Shown here: positions 1 through 10,429 of the stretch, piece by piece
Layout: the number at the start of each line of letters is the position of its first letter
How positions within the stretch are numbered: position 1 is the first letter of the stretch
Assembly: GCF_963583255.1 (NCBI RefSeq)
Contig: NC_084817.1
Coordinates: forward strand, 9,120,121 to 9,184,120
Source: Pyrus communis
Taxonomy: Eukaryota > Streptophyta > Magnoliopsida > Rosales > Rosaceae
Direction of reading: 5' to 3'
DNA: 64,000 nt
Notes under the pieces: model-generated
The model's input: the letters and a program-made list of their open reading frames with translations, nothing else
The model's database searches: none
Told to the model about the DNA's origin: nothing
Position numbers and translations under genes: made by a program

Positions 1-2
1 TG

Positions 3-690
3 ACCGTGGCTGAGTTGGCGGGCGGAGCTTTTCTCTCTTCTTCCTCTTTGTTTTGTTTGACCGGATGGATCGCATTTTCCTTACTCAGAAAAACTAATCA
101 CACTTCTTAATTAAAAATTAAAAATAAAAAGAAATATTAGTTAAAAATCTGAATGGTCAATTATTGAAGTGGCAAGGTCAATTTTCAATCAAGAATAGTA
201 GTTGTATAGTATTGAAGTGGTAAAAAAAAGTTTAGGTAAAAGTTAAAAATCTCCAACTGGCCAACACCATAACCCGTGTTGCATTTTCCCACTTTAATAT
301 TTTAGCATCAAAACAAAACTCATTGAAAAACCCCATGTGGAAAAAGTTGACGGATATCTGAACAATCTGAAAGCTCTGAACTCTCCAAAACAAAAAAGAA
401 CAAAAAGTAGATGGGAAACACTAAAGAGTGGTGGAGCCCATAAAACGCGTCGTCTTTTTGAAAATTTGGAACGATTTTGCCATGATTTTTATCTATAATG
501 GAAAAATACTTTTCTTTAGCTCAAAGGAAAAATTAAATTATACTTTTTAGCTGGAAAGCAATGCCCCTGAGAAAATGACAAACGAAAAAACACTATGAGC
601 TCATCTTTTAGTAGTAAAAGCAGAGTAAAACTCATCCCTACACACCAAACTCTTCATCTTTCAGATTCCGATCCGACGACGACACAGTTG
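3..690 (+). repeat. CNL promoter plus first codons, degenerate copy 1
   Basis: Positions 3-65 match the first 20 or so codons of the CNL genes, but the start codon reads GTG and one base is missing inside the stretch. After the shared block ending near 70 the sequence switches to DNA that normally lies upstream of CNL genes (the box at 71-92 is also seen at 49811-49830). The rest is a CNL-type promoter: the GTTGCATTTTCC box near 278-290, a TTGAC core at 347-351 and the CTGAAAGCTCTGAAC block near 367-381. This is a remnant of tandem duplication and cannot make a protein. Confidence 0.75.
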
Positions 691-695
691 TGACC

Positions 696-806
696 ATGGG
701 TGAGTTGGCGGGCAGAGCTTTTCTCTCATCTTTCCTCTTTGTTTTGTTTGACCGGATGGATCGCATTTTCCCTCACTCAGAAAAACTAATCACACTCTTT
801 AATTAA
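696..806 (+). pseudogene. 36-codon CNL 5'-end minigene
   Basis: An ATG in the same context as the real CNL start (ACCATGG) opens a 36-codon frame ending in TAA at 804-806. The first 21 codons match the N-terminus of CNL1 and CNL2 with a few substitutions. After the DRM residues the frame runs into promoter-type sequence shared with copy 1 and with 49805 onward. It is a duplication scar of the CNL 5' end. If transcribed it would make only a short peptide, and it could act as an upstream ORF if transcripts start before it. Confidence 0.7.
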
Positions 807-1199
807 AAAGAAAAATAAAAAGAAATATTAGTTAAAATCTGGATGGTCAATTATTGAAGTGGCAAAGTCATTTTTCAATCAAGAATGGTAGTTGTATAGT
901 ATTGCCCCAATCCCAGCAGGTAAAAGTGTCGTCCCAAAAAAAATTGACGGATAAACCGCGTTGCATTTTCCCAAATGGCCGACCCCATAAACCGCGTTGC
1001 ATTTTTCCACTTTAATATTTTAGGATCAAAACAAAACTGATTGAAAAATCCCATGTGGAAAAAGTTGACGGATGTCTGAACGATCTGAAAGCTCTGAACT
1101 AGTAGCTAAGCGTCATTCAAGCAAAACTAGCTCATCCCCACAACCCAAACTCTTTCTTCATCTTTCAGATTCCTATCCGACGGCGACTCAGTTGTGACC
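807..1199 (+). promoter_or_regulatory. Proximal promoter and 5' leader of CNL1
   Basis: This region is shared with copy 1 and with the CNL2 upstream region (about 49830-50262). Conserved boxes are CCGCGTTGCATTTTCC (two versions near 956-1005), ATCCCATGTGGAAAAAGTTGACG with a TTGAC W-box core at 1065-1069, and ATCTGAAAGCTCTGAACTAG. The last 60 bases before the start (TCTTTCTTCATCTTTCAGATTCC onward) are nearly identical in both intact genes. No convincing TATA box or transcription start can be fixed by eye. Confidence 0.6.
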
Positions 1200-4100
1200 A
1201 TGGCTGAGTTGGTGGGCGGAGCTTTTCTCTCTTCTATCCTCAATGTTTTGTTCGACCGGATGGCTTCCCGTCGCTTCCTCGATTTCATCTCTGGGAAGAA
1301 AAACGACAACGAGCTGCTCATGAGGGAGTTAAAGATCAAGTTGCTCGCTGCTAACAAGCTGGTTGACGATGCCGAGGAGAAGCAGATGACAAGACCGACC
1401 GTGAGGACGTGGCTCGACGACCTCAAAGATGCTATCTATTGTGTAGGAGAGTTGCTGGACGAGATCAACACTGAAGCTCTTCGACGCCAGCTGGAAGGTG
1501 ACGATGAGCATTCTCCTGCAGCTAGCAGCAGCACAAGCTGGATCACGAGATCAGTATTCAAGTCTTCTTCTCCGTCCGATGAATTTCACGACTCTCTTGA
1601 ACCGAAGATATCAAACATTCTGCGGGTGCTAGACCTCATTCTCAAAGAAAAAGACGTTCTTGGTCTGAAAGAAGGAGTTCAACATAGACCACAAGATACA
1701 ACTCGTCAAACTACTTCTCGGGTCGATGACTCTGGCGTCTTCGGAAGGGAAAAGGACAGAGAAACGATTCTTAAGTCATTGCGTCCGGATGATACTGCTG
1801 GCCCCAAGATAGGAGTGCTTCCCATCGAGGGCATGGGAGGGATCGGGAAGTCCACCCTTGCTCAACTTGTGTACAAAGATGTCAAGGATGACTTTGATGT
1901 CCAAGCATGGGTTTGTGTCGGAGAAGAACTTGATATTCTTCAAATAGTGCAAACAATATATGGGAAGATCACGAAAAAACCTTGCACGATCACAGATCTG
2001 GATCTGCTTTCTGAAGAATTGGAGGAGATTTTGACAGGAAAAAAGTTCCTCTTCGTTCTTGATGATGTCTGGAGTGAGGATTATCTTCTTTGGGAAAACT
2101 TGATGACTCACTTCAATAGTTACGGAGTTCACGGAAGTAAGATCATTGTCACAACACGCCTCGGAGGAGTTGCATCAATCACGGGGACTCTTTCACCACA
2201 TTATCTACAGGAAATATCCGAGGACGATTCCTGGTCGTTATTTGCAAAGCATGCCTTCACGGAAGACAGTGTTATTCCTGCCCATCCGCATCTTGAAGTC
2301 ATTGGAAGGAAAATTGTTAAGAAGTGTCAAGGCCTTCCTTTAGCTATAAAATCATTAGGGGGCCTGTTACACGCTGTTTTGAATCCAAAGGAATGGGAAA
2401 AGATATTGAAGAGCGACTTATGGGAGTTGCCAAATGATAAGGTTTTGCCGGCTCTATGGTTAAGTTACCAATATCTACCTCCGCATCTCAAACGTTGTTT
2501 TGCTTATTGTGCAATATTTCCTAAAGGTTACAGATTTCGATCTTCAAAGTTAATATCATGGTGGATGGCTGAAGACTTCTTACAACCCCACGGGAATGAG
2601 GCATTGGAAGATGTTGGAAGTGATTACTCTAATATTCTAGTATCAAGGTCTTTCTTTCAACATTCAAAAGAGTATGGGGAGTCATATTTCACCATGCATG
2701 ACCTTATCAATGATTTAGCAAAGTTTGTATCTGGAGAGTTTTGTTTGAGATTGGAGGACGACCATCTGACAGTCGACAGAAATATATGCAGAGTTCGTCA
2801 TGTTTCTTCCATGAACTTCTGCAATCAAAGAACTCAGAATCTTGGGGCGCTATATGAGGCTAAGCATTTGCACGGCTTTCTACGACTACATTCGGTACAT
2901 TTTATCAGATTGGGAAACAAACCGATTGATCTATTGCTAGTTCTACCATATTTAAGAGTGCTCAAATTAGAAGATCGGGATATTGTTGAGTTACCTAGTT
3001 CAATTGGCGACTTAAAACAATTAAGGCATTTGGACGTGTCTTGGACTTCCATAACAGAATTACCTGATAAGGTGTGCAACTTGTACAATTTACAGACCTT
3101 GTTATTGGAATTTTGTCGTCGGCTGATTCAACTACCTTCCGAATTGGGGAGACTAATCAACTTGCGCCATCTCAATATCAGAGGAACAAAGATCAAACAG
3201 ATGCCTGTAGGGATGTGTAACTTGAAAAATCTCCAGACATTAAGCGATTTTGTGGTGGACAAACAAACAGGTCAAAGGATTGGAGAGTTAAAAGAGCTTC
3301 AGCATTTGCGCCAAGATCTTAGAATCTCAGGAGTTGGTAACATTGACCATGAGGGGAATGCTTTGGAAGCAGATATCATGAGCAACAAGGAGTATCTGGA
3401 CGAACTTGTTTTGACATGGCGAAAAGGTGATGATGATGCTAGTAATCATGATCCCGAAAATGACAGAGAAGTGCTCAAGAAGCTCCAACCTCATACAAAC
3501 CTCAAACAAATTGAGATTAGATCTTATGGGGGTTTAGAATTTCCAGGTTGGTTAGCAGATCCATCTTTCTCAAAACTATCTCATATTGTACTTAAAGATT
3601 GCAAACATTGCCGCTTATTGCCACCACTTGGGCGACTACGCTTCCTCAAGGATCTTTGTATAGAAGGGATAAATAACGTGGTGGAGATAGATAGCAATTT
3701 TTACGGTAATGATTCACTTGCTCCGTTTAGATCTCTAGAAAAATTGTGCTTGCGAGAGATGTGGAACTGCCAAAAGTGGTTATATTATGATGGAAGCAGA
3801 GGCAATACCACAATACTGTTTCCTAATCTTCGTAAGCTTGAACTGAGCAGATGTCCCAATCTGACTGAGATATTACCGTTGGAGAAGCTGCCAAGGCTTG
3901 AAAGGGTAGAATTGTGGGACCTGGAATCCTTCAGCGGTTCACTTGCACATGTGGAATCTGAATGCCCTAAATTCCTCTCCCTCGTTCACTTGGAAATAGA
4001 AAACTGCCCAAATTTTGTATGTTTTCCAGATGGAGGGATGGATGCACCCAAATTGGAGGAGCTGCGTATCTCTCAATGCAAGAAATTGAGGTCGTTGCCA

Positions 4101-5843
4101 GAACAAATGCATACCCTTCTACCGTCTCTTCGGATATTGAAAGTGTTTGACTGTCCAGAAGTGGAATCATATTACGATGGAAGCAGAGGCAAAACCACAA
4201 TACTGTTTCCTAATCTTTGTGAGCTTGAACTGAGCAGATGTCCCAAGCTAACTGAGATGGTACCGTTGGAGAAGCTGCCAAGGCTTGAAAGGGTAAAATT
4301 GAGGCACCTGGAATCCTTCAGCGGTTCACTTGCACATGTGGAATCTGAATGCCCTAAATTCCTCTCCCTCGTTCACTTGGAAATAGAAAACTGCCCAAAT
4401 TTTGTATGTTTTCCAGATGGAGGGATGGATGCACCCAAATTGGAGGAGCTGCGTATCTCTCAATGCAAGAAATTGAGGTCGTTGCCAGAACAAATGCATA
4501 CCCTTCTACCGTCTCTTCGGATATTGAAAGTGTTTGACTGTCCAGAAGTGGAATCATATTACGATGGAAGCAGAGGCAACACCACAATACTGTTTCCTAA
4601 TCTTTGTGAGCTTGAACTGAGCAGATGTCCCAAGCTAACTGAGATAGTACCGTTGGAGAAGCTGCCAAGGCTTGAAAGGGTAAAATTGATGCACCTGGAA
4701 TCCTTCAGCGGTTCACTTGCACATGTGGAATCTGAATGCCCTAAATTCCTCTCCCTCGTTCACTTGGAAATACACAACTGCCCAAATTTTGTATGTTTTC
4801 CAGATGGAGGGATGGATGCACCCAAATTGGAGGAGCTGCGTATCTCTCAATGCGAGAAATTGAGATCGTTGCCAGAACAAATGCATACCCTTCTACCGTC
4901 TCTTCGGATATTGGAAGTGTTTGACTGTCCAGAAGTGGAATCATATTACGATGGAAGCAGAGGCAACACCACAATACTGTTTCCTAATCTTTGTGAGCTT
5001 GAACTGAGCATATGTCCCAAGCTAACTGAGATAGTACCGTTGGAGAAGCTACCAAGGCTTGAAAGGGTAAAATTGAGGCACCTGGAATCCTTCAGCGGTT
5101 CACTTGCACTTGTGGAATCTGAATGCCCTAAATTCCTCTCCCTCGTTCACTTGGAAATAGGAAACTGCCCAAATTTTGTATGTTTTCCAGATGGAGGGAT
5201 GGATGCACCCAAATTGAAGGAGCTGTGTATCTCTGAATGCAAGAAATTGAGGTCGTTGCCAGAACAAATGCATACCCTTCTACCGTCTCTTCAGAAATTG
5301 GAAGTGTTCAGCTGTCCAGAAGTGGAACCAATTCCTCAAGGAGGGTTGCCCTCAAATTTACAAGGCCTTTCTTTTGAGTGTTGTAGAAAACTCGCCGCAA
5401 ACCGCTCACTGTGGGGTTTAACAAGACTCAACTCTCTTAGAAAGTTGAAAATCAACTTCACTGAAGAAGGTGGAGAAGAAATGGGATGTTCGTTTCCGGA
5501 TGAGGGGCTCCTGCCCACCGCTCTCACTCATCTCGCCATCAGCAAACATCCGAATCTTACAACCATCCAAGGCAAGGTGTTGAGACAACTCACCTCTCTT
5601 GAAGAGCTCTTAATACGCGGATGCCCTGAGCTCCAGGGCCTTCCAGAAGAAGCGCCAAAATCTCTGAAAAGCTTGACTGTTTGGGATTGCCCTAATATCA
5701 GGTGCTTGCCAGGAGAATGGCTTCCCTCGTCTCTTTCTCATCTGCAAATCTGGAGTTGTCCGCTGCTAGAAGAACGATTCCGGAGAGGGACCCGGGAAGA
5801 TTGGCCCAAGATTGCTCACATCCCCTACGTGTCTATAATTTAG
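1200..5843 (+). CDS. CC-NB-ARC-LRR resistance protein (RPP13-like 1 type), CNL1
   Basis: An intronless frame of 1547 codons. I place the start at the ATG at 1200 (ACCATGG); the in-frame GTG two codons upstream is not a plant start. A CC/Rx-N-like domain (about 1-130) includes a DDLKDAIYCVGELLDE segment. The NB-ARC domain has a P-loop GMGGIGKS at 211-218, kinase-2 LFVLDDVW at 284-291, an RNBS-B GSKIIVTTR, GLPLA, an RNBS-D CFAYCAIFPKG and MHD at 499-501. LRRs run from about 550 to the end. Proteins of this family are cytoplasmic or nuclear immune receptors that act as nucleotide switches, with recognition mostly through the LRR. All switch motifs are intact, so it is probably functional. It is about 380 residues longer than CNL2, explained by the amplified LRR block (separate entry). 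The ligand cannot be inferred. Confidence 0.93.
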   Translation: MAELVGGAFLSSILNVLFDRMASRRFLDFISGKKNDNELLMRELKIKLLAANKLVDDAEEKQMTRPTVRTWLDDLKDAIYCVGELLDEINTEALRRQLEGDDEHSPAASSSTSWITRSVFKSSSPSDEFHDSLEPKISNILRVLDLILKEKDVLGLKEGVQHRPQDTTRQTTSRVDDSGVFGREKDRETILKSLRPDDTAGPKIGVLPIEGMGGIGKSTLAQLVYKDVKDDFDVQAWVCVGEELDILQIVQTIYGKITKKPCTITDLDLLSEELEEILTGKKFLFVLDDVWSEDYLLWENLMTHFNSYGVHGSKIIVTTRLGGVASITGTLSPHYLQEISEDDSWSLFAKHAFTEDSVIPAHPHLEVIGRKIVKKCQGLPLAIKSLGGLLHAVLNPKEWEKILKSDLWELPNDKVLPALWLSYQYLPPHLKRCFAYCAIFPKGYRFRSSKLISWWMAEDFLQPHGNEALEDVGSDYSNILVSRSFFQHSKEYGESYFTMHDLINDLAKFVSGEFCLRLEDDHLTVDRNICRVRHVSSMNFCNQRTQNLGALYEAKHLHGFLRLHSVHFIRLGNKPIDLLLVLPYLRVLKLEDRDIVELPSSIGDLKQLRHLDVSWTSITELPDKVCNLYNLQTLLLEFCRRLIQLPSELGRLINLRHLNIRGTKIKQMPVGMCNLKNLQTLSDFVVDKQTGQRIGELKELQHLRQDLRISGVGNIDHEGNALEADIMSNKEYLDELVLTWRKGDDDASNHDPENDREVLKKLQPHTNLKQIEIRSYGGLEFPGWLADPSFSKLSHIVLKDCKHCRLLPPLGRLRFLKDLCIEGINNVVEIDSNFYGNDSLAPFRSLEKLCLREMWNCQKWLYYDGSRGNTTILFPNLRKLELSRCPNLTEILPLEKLPRLERVELWDLESFSGSLAHVESECPKFLSLVHLEIENCPNFVCFPDGGMDAPKLEELRISQCKKLRSLPEQMHTLLPSLRILKVFDCPEVESYYDGSRGKTTILFPNLCELELSRCPKLTEMVPLEKLPRLERVKLRHLESFSGSLAHVESECPKFLSLVHLEIENCPNFVCFPDGGMDAPKLEELRISQCKKLRSLPEQMHTLLPSLRILKVFDCPEVESYYDGSRGNTTILFPNLCELELSRCPKLTEIVPLEKLPRLERVKLMHLESFSGSLAHVESECPKFLSLVHLEIHNCPNFVCFPDGGMDAPKLEELRISQCEKLRSLPEQMHTLLPSLRILEVFDCPEVESYYDGSRGNTTILFPNLCELELSICPKLTEIVPLEKLPRLERVKLRHLESFSGSLALVESECPKFLSLVHLEIGNCPNFVCFPDGGMDAPKLKELCISECKKLRSLPEQMHTLLPSLQKLEVFSCPEVEPIPQGGLPSNLQGLSFECCRKLAANRSLWGLTRLNSLRKLKINFTEEGGEEMGCSFPDEGLLPTALTHLAISKHPNLTTIQGKVLRQLTSLEELLIRGCPELQGLPEEAPKSLKSLTVWDCPNIRCLPGEWLPSSLSHLQIWSCPLLEERFRRGTREDWPKIAHIPYVSII
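3784..5331 (+). repeat. Four tandem 387-bp LRR blocks inside CNL1
   Basis: Four head-to-tail units start at 3784, 4171, 4558 and 4945. Each is exactly 387 bp (129 codons), opening with a YYDGSRG motif and closing with CPEVE. The units differ at only a few codons; the first is the most diverged at its start. CNL2 has one unit (from about 52858), and so does the broken CNL3. The period is a multiple of three, so the reading frame is kept. This is a recent in-frame expansion of the ligand-facing part of the receptor. Reverse-strand open frames of 77 codons recur here at the same spacing and are shadows. Confidence 0.95.
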
Positions 5844-6961
5844 ATGTTCTTGAAATTGGCTCTCTCTCTCTCTCTCTCTCAGGTGTAAGTGTATATCCAG
5901 CAGCACATGCTCTTGTTGTGCAGTGTTGAATTTGCCACAAACTATTCCTAATGCAACAACAAAGGGGGAGCTGGTATAGCCCTTGTTGTTTTGCGATGGA
6001 GTAGTACTATGTACATGATTACTAGGCTAAAACAAGAGCAAATTTGATTTTGTCAATTTGTCTATTCGAATATATAACCTTGCTCATTGTCATTGTATGT
6101 ATCATGCTGTCTCGATCCAGCCAATTTCATTTCATATTTGATAGGCCCATCAAGTTCAGCTCCTCCTAATGCCATTAAATCCGTCACTGTTTGATTAGTC
6201 GGTCAGCTGGAATGTGTATTATCCATATAGGGGATCTTTGAATTAAGAAGATCCGTCGACTTTTATCATTAGCAGATCCCAATTTCATTCAAAACGCAAA
6301 GCTTAAATCCAACTATTGCTAAAATAAAACCACATTACCAAAAACTAGAAAGAATCATAAAATCGAAAAAACCCAAGAAATTCGAAGTTTTACGCTTTCA
6401 ATTTGCGAAAAACAAGAACAAGCAGTATAATTTGTGGCAAAGGATGTGTAAAAATATGGTTTACACAAATCATCAAACATCTGGTGTGCATCGAGCACCG
6501 ACCGGGAGGCTTTTGGCACGTCCTTGTGCAGCTGCTGTAGCCACCTAAACGACGCCGCTGCCATTTTTTCCCTCGCTTTCTAGGCTATGTATAATGTACT
6601 TCTGACTGAAGGAAACTGACTCACTGGTTGTCGTTTCAACAGTGAGTCGTGACTGATATTAGACGACATGTCGTTTTAAGGGTCTCAAAGTTAAATTGGG
6701 GGATTAGCTTATGATGCGTGGACCCGGATCAATTTTTGACCTAATTTTAGACATGATTGCTTTTTTTTGGGTATTAAGAGATTCTACAAGCTTAAGCTTT
6801 ATGATTGAACTCTTAGAGTGTTCGGTGACTGAAATGTAAAACCTAAGTGAGAAATTGGTGTTGATCAACAGGAAAGATAGAACACGTGACAAAATTGATA
6901 TCTGCACAAAAAATCAAACATTAAAATCCGAATAAGAGACAAACTACTTTGTTGTACATAT
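5844..6961. repeat. CNL 3' flank, copy 1
   Basis: Starts with a short (CT)n run at about 5859-5880. It then carries a block found four times in the window: CCAGCAGCACATGCTCTTG, GAATTTGCCACAAACT and AAAGGGGGAGCTGGTATAG. Other copies begin near 8897, 53818 and 56465. The first part is probably CNL 3' UTR. The rest contains the reverse-strand VOC-like fragment described separately, then AT-rich sequence without a gene. Confidence 0.8.
6130..6564 (-). pseudogene. VOC/glyoxalase-like gene fragments, copy 1
   Basis: Read on the minus strand, the ATG at 6564 opens MAAASFRWLQQLHKDVPKAS, which resembles the start of the small plant VOC (glyoxalase/bleomycin-resistance fold) proteins of about 120 residues. 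After KASR the FNAEGLDF...IRWAELQ part seen in the other copies is deleted and the frame runs on into unrelated residues. A second piece near 6140-6195 encodes LMALGGAELDGPIKYE, which in this family follows SSLL-FTV. The pieces are separated and incomplete, so this copy is dead. The family assignment rests on remembered family resemblance and is moderate. Confidence 0.55.
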
Positions 6962-7220
6962 TGTTTAATTAGAGTCAATTACTCTGGAATCATCTCCGCG
7001 ATTATTGCATATATTATAGAAATGTAATTTCTAATTGTAACTTGTGTAGGATTCCTATCTAAATAGGAATTGATATTGTGAAAACTACCAAAATGGAGTA
7101 TGGTAGGGGTAGAGGAAATTTTCGATGGAGCGGTGAAATGCATAGCGATCGAAAAGTACTCTATATTATAGTGATTTATATAAATTAATACAAAGAAACA
7201 TATTTCTACGCATATTAAAC
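6962..7220. mobile_element. Small solo-LTR-like sequence shared by modules
   Basis: The segment opens TGTTTAATTAGAG and closes CATATTAAAC, giving inverted TGTTTAAT/ATTAAAC ends. Inside are AACTTGTGTAGGATTCCTAT, CTAAATAGGAATTGATAT and a TATAAATTAATACAAAG stretch typical of a plant LTR promoter and end. Related copies occur at about 10262-10430 (truncated), 54605-54709 (partial) and 57767-57881 (internally deleted). The insertion therefore predates duplication of the module. I could not find a clear target duplication. Confidence 0.4.
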
Positions 7221-7957
7221 TATTGCCTCTATTTAGTTTGTCATCTCCACTCCTCGTTTGAAGTTGTTACAATTTTTTTAAAATCCTTTCTAGGGTAGGA
7301 AATATGAGAAAGGTTGCTTTTTGGCTTAAGATTGAACAATAATAAGAACTGAACCATGTAGGCTGCCCTATATTCAAACAAATTAATATATACCTCACGC
7401 CCAGAACTCAAGGTAAATATTTTTAGCACATATTTTCGTGTCTAGAGCGTCACGGAAACGACTAAGCTTGGAAAAGTTGAGGTTAAGACTGGGAAGCCGA
7501 TGAGATTAAACATGATTGTATTGCTGTGCATTAGATTATTGCGTATACAATAATACAGCTACAATAATTTAGTATCAAACTCGTCTTTCTTGAGAACCTA
7601 CCGTAAAAATTCCAACACGAGTTTTGCAAATTTCATATTGGATCCTTCCTTGTTACTTGTTTTGTAGTATCCTACTCTGTACAGGAAATAATGCAAAAGC
7701 ATACGCAGCAGCTTTCACATTGAAAAGCCGACATGTGAGTAAAAACAACCAAACTGTAAACTTCATGTTATTTGGCTACAAAAGAGGATAATCCTCTGCC
7801 CAAATTTAACATCAAAAGTAAACTAGTTGCAACCTAATCTAAAGACACAATGTTATTGCCAAGCGCTTCATCATCATCGTCATTAATTTTTGCTACTCGC
7901 TCTTCACTTCAAGGTACAAACTTAAGTCTCTCTGTGTTTCCCTTTCTGAAAAGCTCA
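7221..7957. repeat. AHA 3' flank, copy 1
   Basis: Non-coding DNA beyond the stop codon of the AHA-A fragment. Markers are GTCATCTCCACTCCTC, GGGCTGCCCTATATTCAAAC and GCATACGCAGCAGCTTTCAC. The same order recurs at 11786-11816 joined to 25140-25757, and at 57882-58618, with only point changes. Those copies define the module and the insertion point of the large Helitron-like element. Confidence 0.8.
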
Positions 7958-8885
7958 TCAAACTGTATAATGTTGTTGAATTGTATCGATTTCAAGTCCT
8001 TTCAGCTTCACAACTGACTCAACATGACCCTTCAGCATATGCAACTCCCGAAGCCCGCAACAAAAACGAAAAGCTCTTTTAGAACTCAATTCTCACGTGG
8101 AACAAGTCCAACCAGCAAAGGAAAACAATGCAAGATGAAGCATTTTCCAGGAAACAAGAAACAGAACCGGCAGACATCATTACGGAGACAAGCATGATTC
8201 TATATCTATGTATGAGTGCAAATGGTCCTTACCTTGCAACCTCAGCCCTCCGCTTCGCTTGTTCTGCAATCTCGGAAAGCTCCCTGTAACTGTTCTTCTC
8301 ATTGAAAAGGTTGTTCGTTTCAGGTGGCTGAAGACCGTGAAGGGTCCTCTGTGCTGCAGCCCACTGTGCTTCTCTCTCCTCTTTCCCATAATCTTTCTTT
8401 GTAGTGAAGGCAATATGGTGGGAAGACACAGTAAGGTAAATTGTGGCAAGAAACATGAATCTAACTTATATTGTTGAGTAGCGCGGAATGCAACATACCT
8501 TATTCTCCAAAAGATTATTCCACGCTTTTCCGCTTTGAATGTATCGGATTGCGAATTTAAGAAAGTCAAGAGGGACATATGTCACTATACTGTGAAGCCA
8601 GATGACACCAGCCCACCCCCAGCCAGCTCCTTTTATCCGTGCAAAACACCAGTTTGCATAGACTGCTATGAGAGTTGCAACCTGCCATTTTGCGGAAAGA
8701 GTTATTATAAGAAAAAAAGGGAATATTATTTCGTCATACGCGTACCAGAGCAACCAATTAAAACATCAAACAGGTTTTTAAGCTCGCTAACAGAGTAACA
8801 TTCTTACTTTGAAAATGTACAAATTTCTAGATTAATCACCTTAACGTTATTGGAAATTACTACAAATTATAAAACTTCAACACAT
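7958..8885 (-). pseudogene. Plasma-membrane H+-ATPase, C-terminal remnant AHA-A
   Basis: Minus-strand exons encode the end of a plant P3A proton pump. The exon at about 8690-8505 gives [10 protein letters not shown]...WGWAGVIWL...[11 protein letters not shown] (last membrane segments). The exon at about 8418-8229 gives [20 protein letters not shown] through [12 protein letters not shown] (regulatory C-terminal domain). The last exon (about 8058-7958) ends QQHYTV, the penultimate-threonine 14-3-3 site, followed by TGA. Everything upstream is missing: at about 8880-8890 the AHA intron runs straight into CNL 3'-flank sequence. Without the catalytic domains it cannot be a pump. Confidence 0.88.
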
Positions 8886-9129
8886 GCTTTTGTTGTGCAG
8901 TGTATGTGTGTCTATCCAGCAGCACATGCGTTTGTTGTGCAGTGTTGAATTTGCCACAAACTCTTCCTAATGCAACAACAAAGGGGGAGCTGCTATAGCC
9001 CTTGTTGTTTTGCGATAGAGTAGTTACCGGGTACATGATTACTAGGCTAAAACAAGGGCAAATTTGAATTCGTCAATTTGTCTATTCGAATGTATATGTA
9101 TAACCTTGCTCATTATCATTGTATGTATC

Positions 9130-9473
9130 ATGTCGACTACAAATTCGATTAATGTCTGGCACTGTCAAGAACAAAAGTGAAGACTTTCCATTCTGCATCG
9201 CATGATCCCTGTCAAACTTTAACCATTAGCAGATCCCAATTTCACTCTAAACACAAAGCTTAAATCCAATTACTGCTCAAATAAAACCATATTACCAAAA
9301 ACTAGAAAGAATCATAAAATCGAAAAAACCCAAGAAATTCAAAGTTTTACGCTTTCAATTTACGAAAAACAAGAACAAGCAGTATAATTTGTCGCAAAGG
9401 ATGTGTAAAAATCTGGTTTAGACAAATCATCAAACATCTGGTGAGCATCGAGCACCCAGTCTCAGAGAACGCG

Positions 9474-9508
<35 letters not shown>

Positions 9509-9675
9509 TTACTTGCGGGATTGCATCGAGCACCCATCTGGTGTGCCCAACTGTAGCTCCGCCCATCGAATAGTGCAGACATTAACGGCGAAGTCCAACC
9601 CTTCCGCGTTGAACCGGGCGGCTTTTGGCACGTCCTTATGCAGCTGCAGTAGCTACCTAAACGACAGAGTGCCAT
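9130..9675 (-). pseudogene. VOC/glyoxalase-like gene fragments, copy 2
   Basis: Minus-strand exon 1 (about 9672-9512) reads LLQLHKDVPKAARFNAEGLD followed by FAVNVCTIRWAELQLG. This is the most complete exon 1 in the window, but a TAG replaces the expected Trp after SFR and the ATG is out of frame with it. A second piece at about 9215-9150 encodes DHAMQNGKSSLLF, then the match is lost. Metal-binding VOC enzymes need the second half, which is absent. Confidence 0.55.
9474..9505 (+). repeat. (GA)n microsatellite
   Basis: About 32 bases of alternating GA between the VOC exon pieces. At the matching place copies 3 and 4 have a short GA-rich stretch or none, so the tract expanded in this copy. Confidence 0.9.
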
Positions 9676-10429
9676 TTGTTCCCTCGCTTTCTAGGCTACG
9701 TACTGCTGACAGAGGGAAACTGACTCACTGGTTGTCGTTTTAACTTTGAGTCGTGACTGATATTAGACGACATGTCCTTTTGAGGGTCTCAAAGTTAATA
9801 ACATAAATTGGGAATTGGCATATGATGCATCGGCCCGGATATATATACAAGCTTACATTGGTCTCATCTTTCAACTGTTGTGATAATCCTTATTATACAG
9901 AATAATTTATTATCCGGACGTTAATGTTAAAATTTCATTCAAGTTCAATCATTCAGTTTGTTACATTGTAGGATGAAAGTTGCGTCTTAGCTTCGCTTGA
10001 CTCCTGTTTTCATAATTTTTTTTTCTTTTTCAATTTTTGACCTAATCTTAGACATGATTGCTTCTTTTAGGGTATTAAGAGATTCTAGAAGCTTATGTTT
10101 TATGATTGAACTCTCAAAGTGTTTGGTGACTGAAATCTAAAACCTAAGTGAGAAATTTGTGTCGATTAATTGGAAAGATAGACGATATGACAAAATTGAT
10201 GTCCACACGAAAAATCAGATATTAGTGTTTGGATAAGAGATGAATTGCTTCGTTGTACATATTGTTAAATTAGAATTAATTACTTAGGAATCATCTCCGT
10301 GATTATTGCATGTATTATAGAAATGTAATTCTAATTGTAACTTGTGTAGGATTTCCTATCTAAATAGGAAAAGGGATTGATATAACCCTACAAATATTAT
10401 AGTGTTTTGTATAAATTAATAAAAAGAGT

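Noticed and set aside
3967..4974. Three 77-codon reverse-strand open frames at 387-bp spacing
   Set aside because: They are antisense shadows of the repeated LRR block in CNL1 and change only where the LRR codons change.
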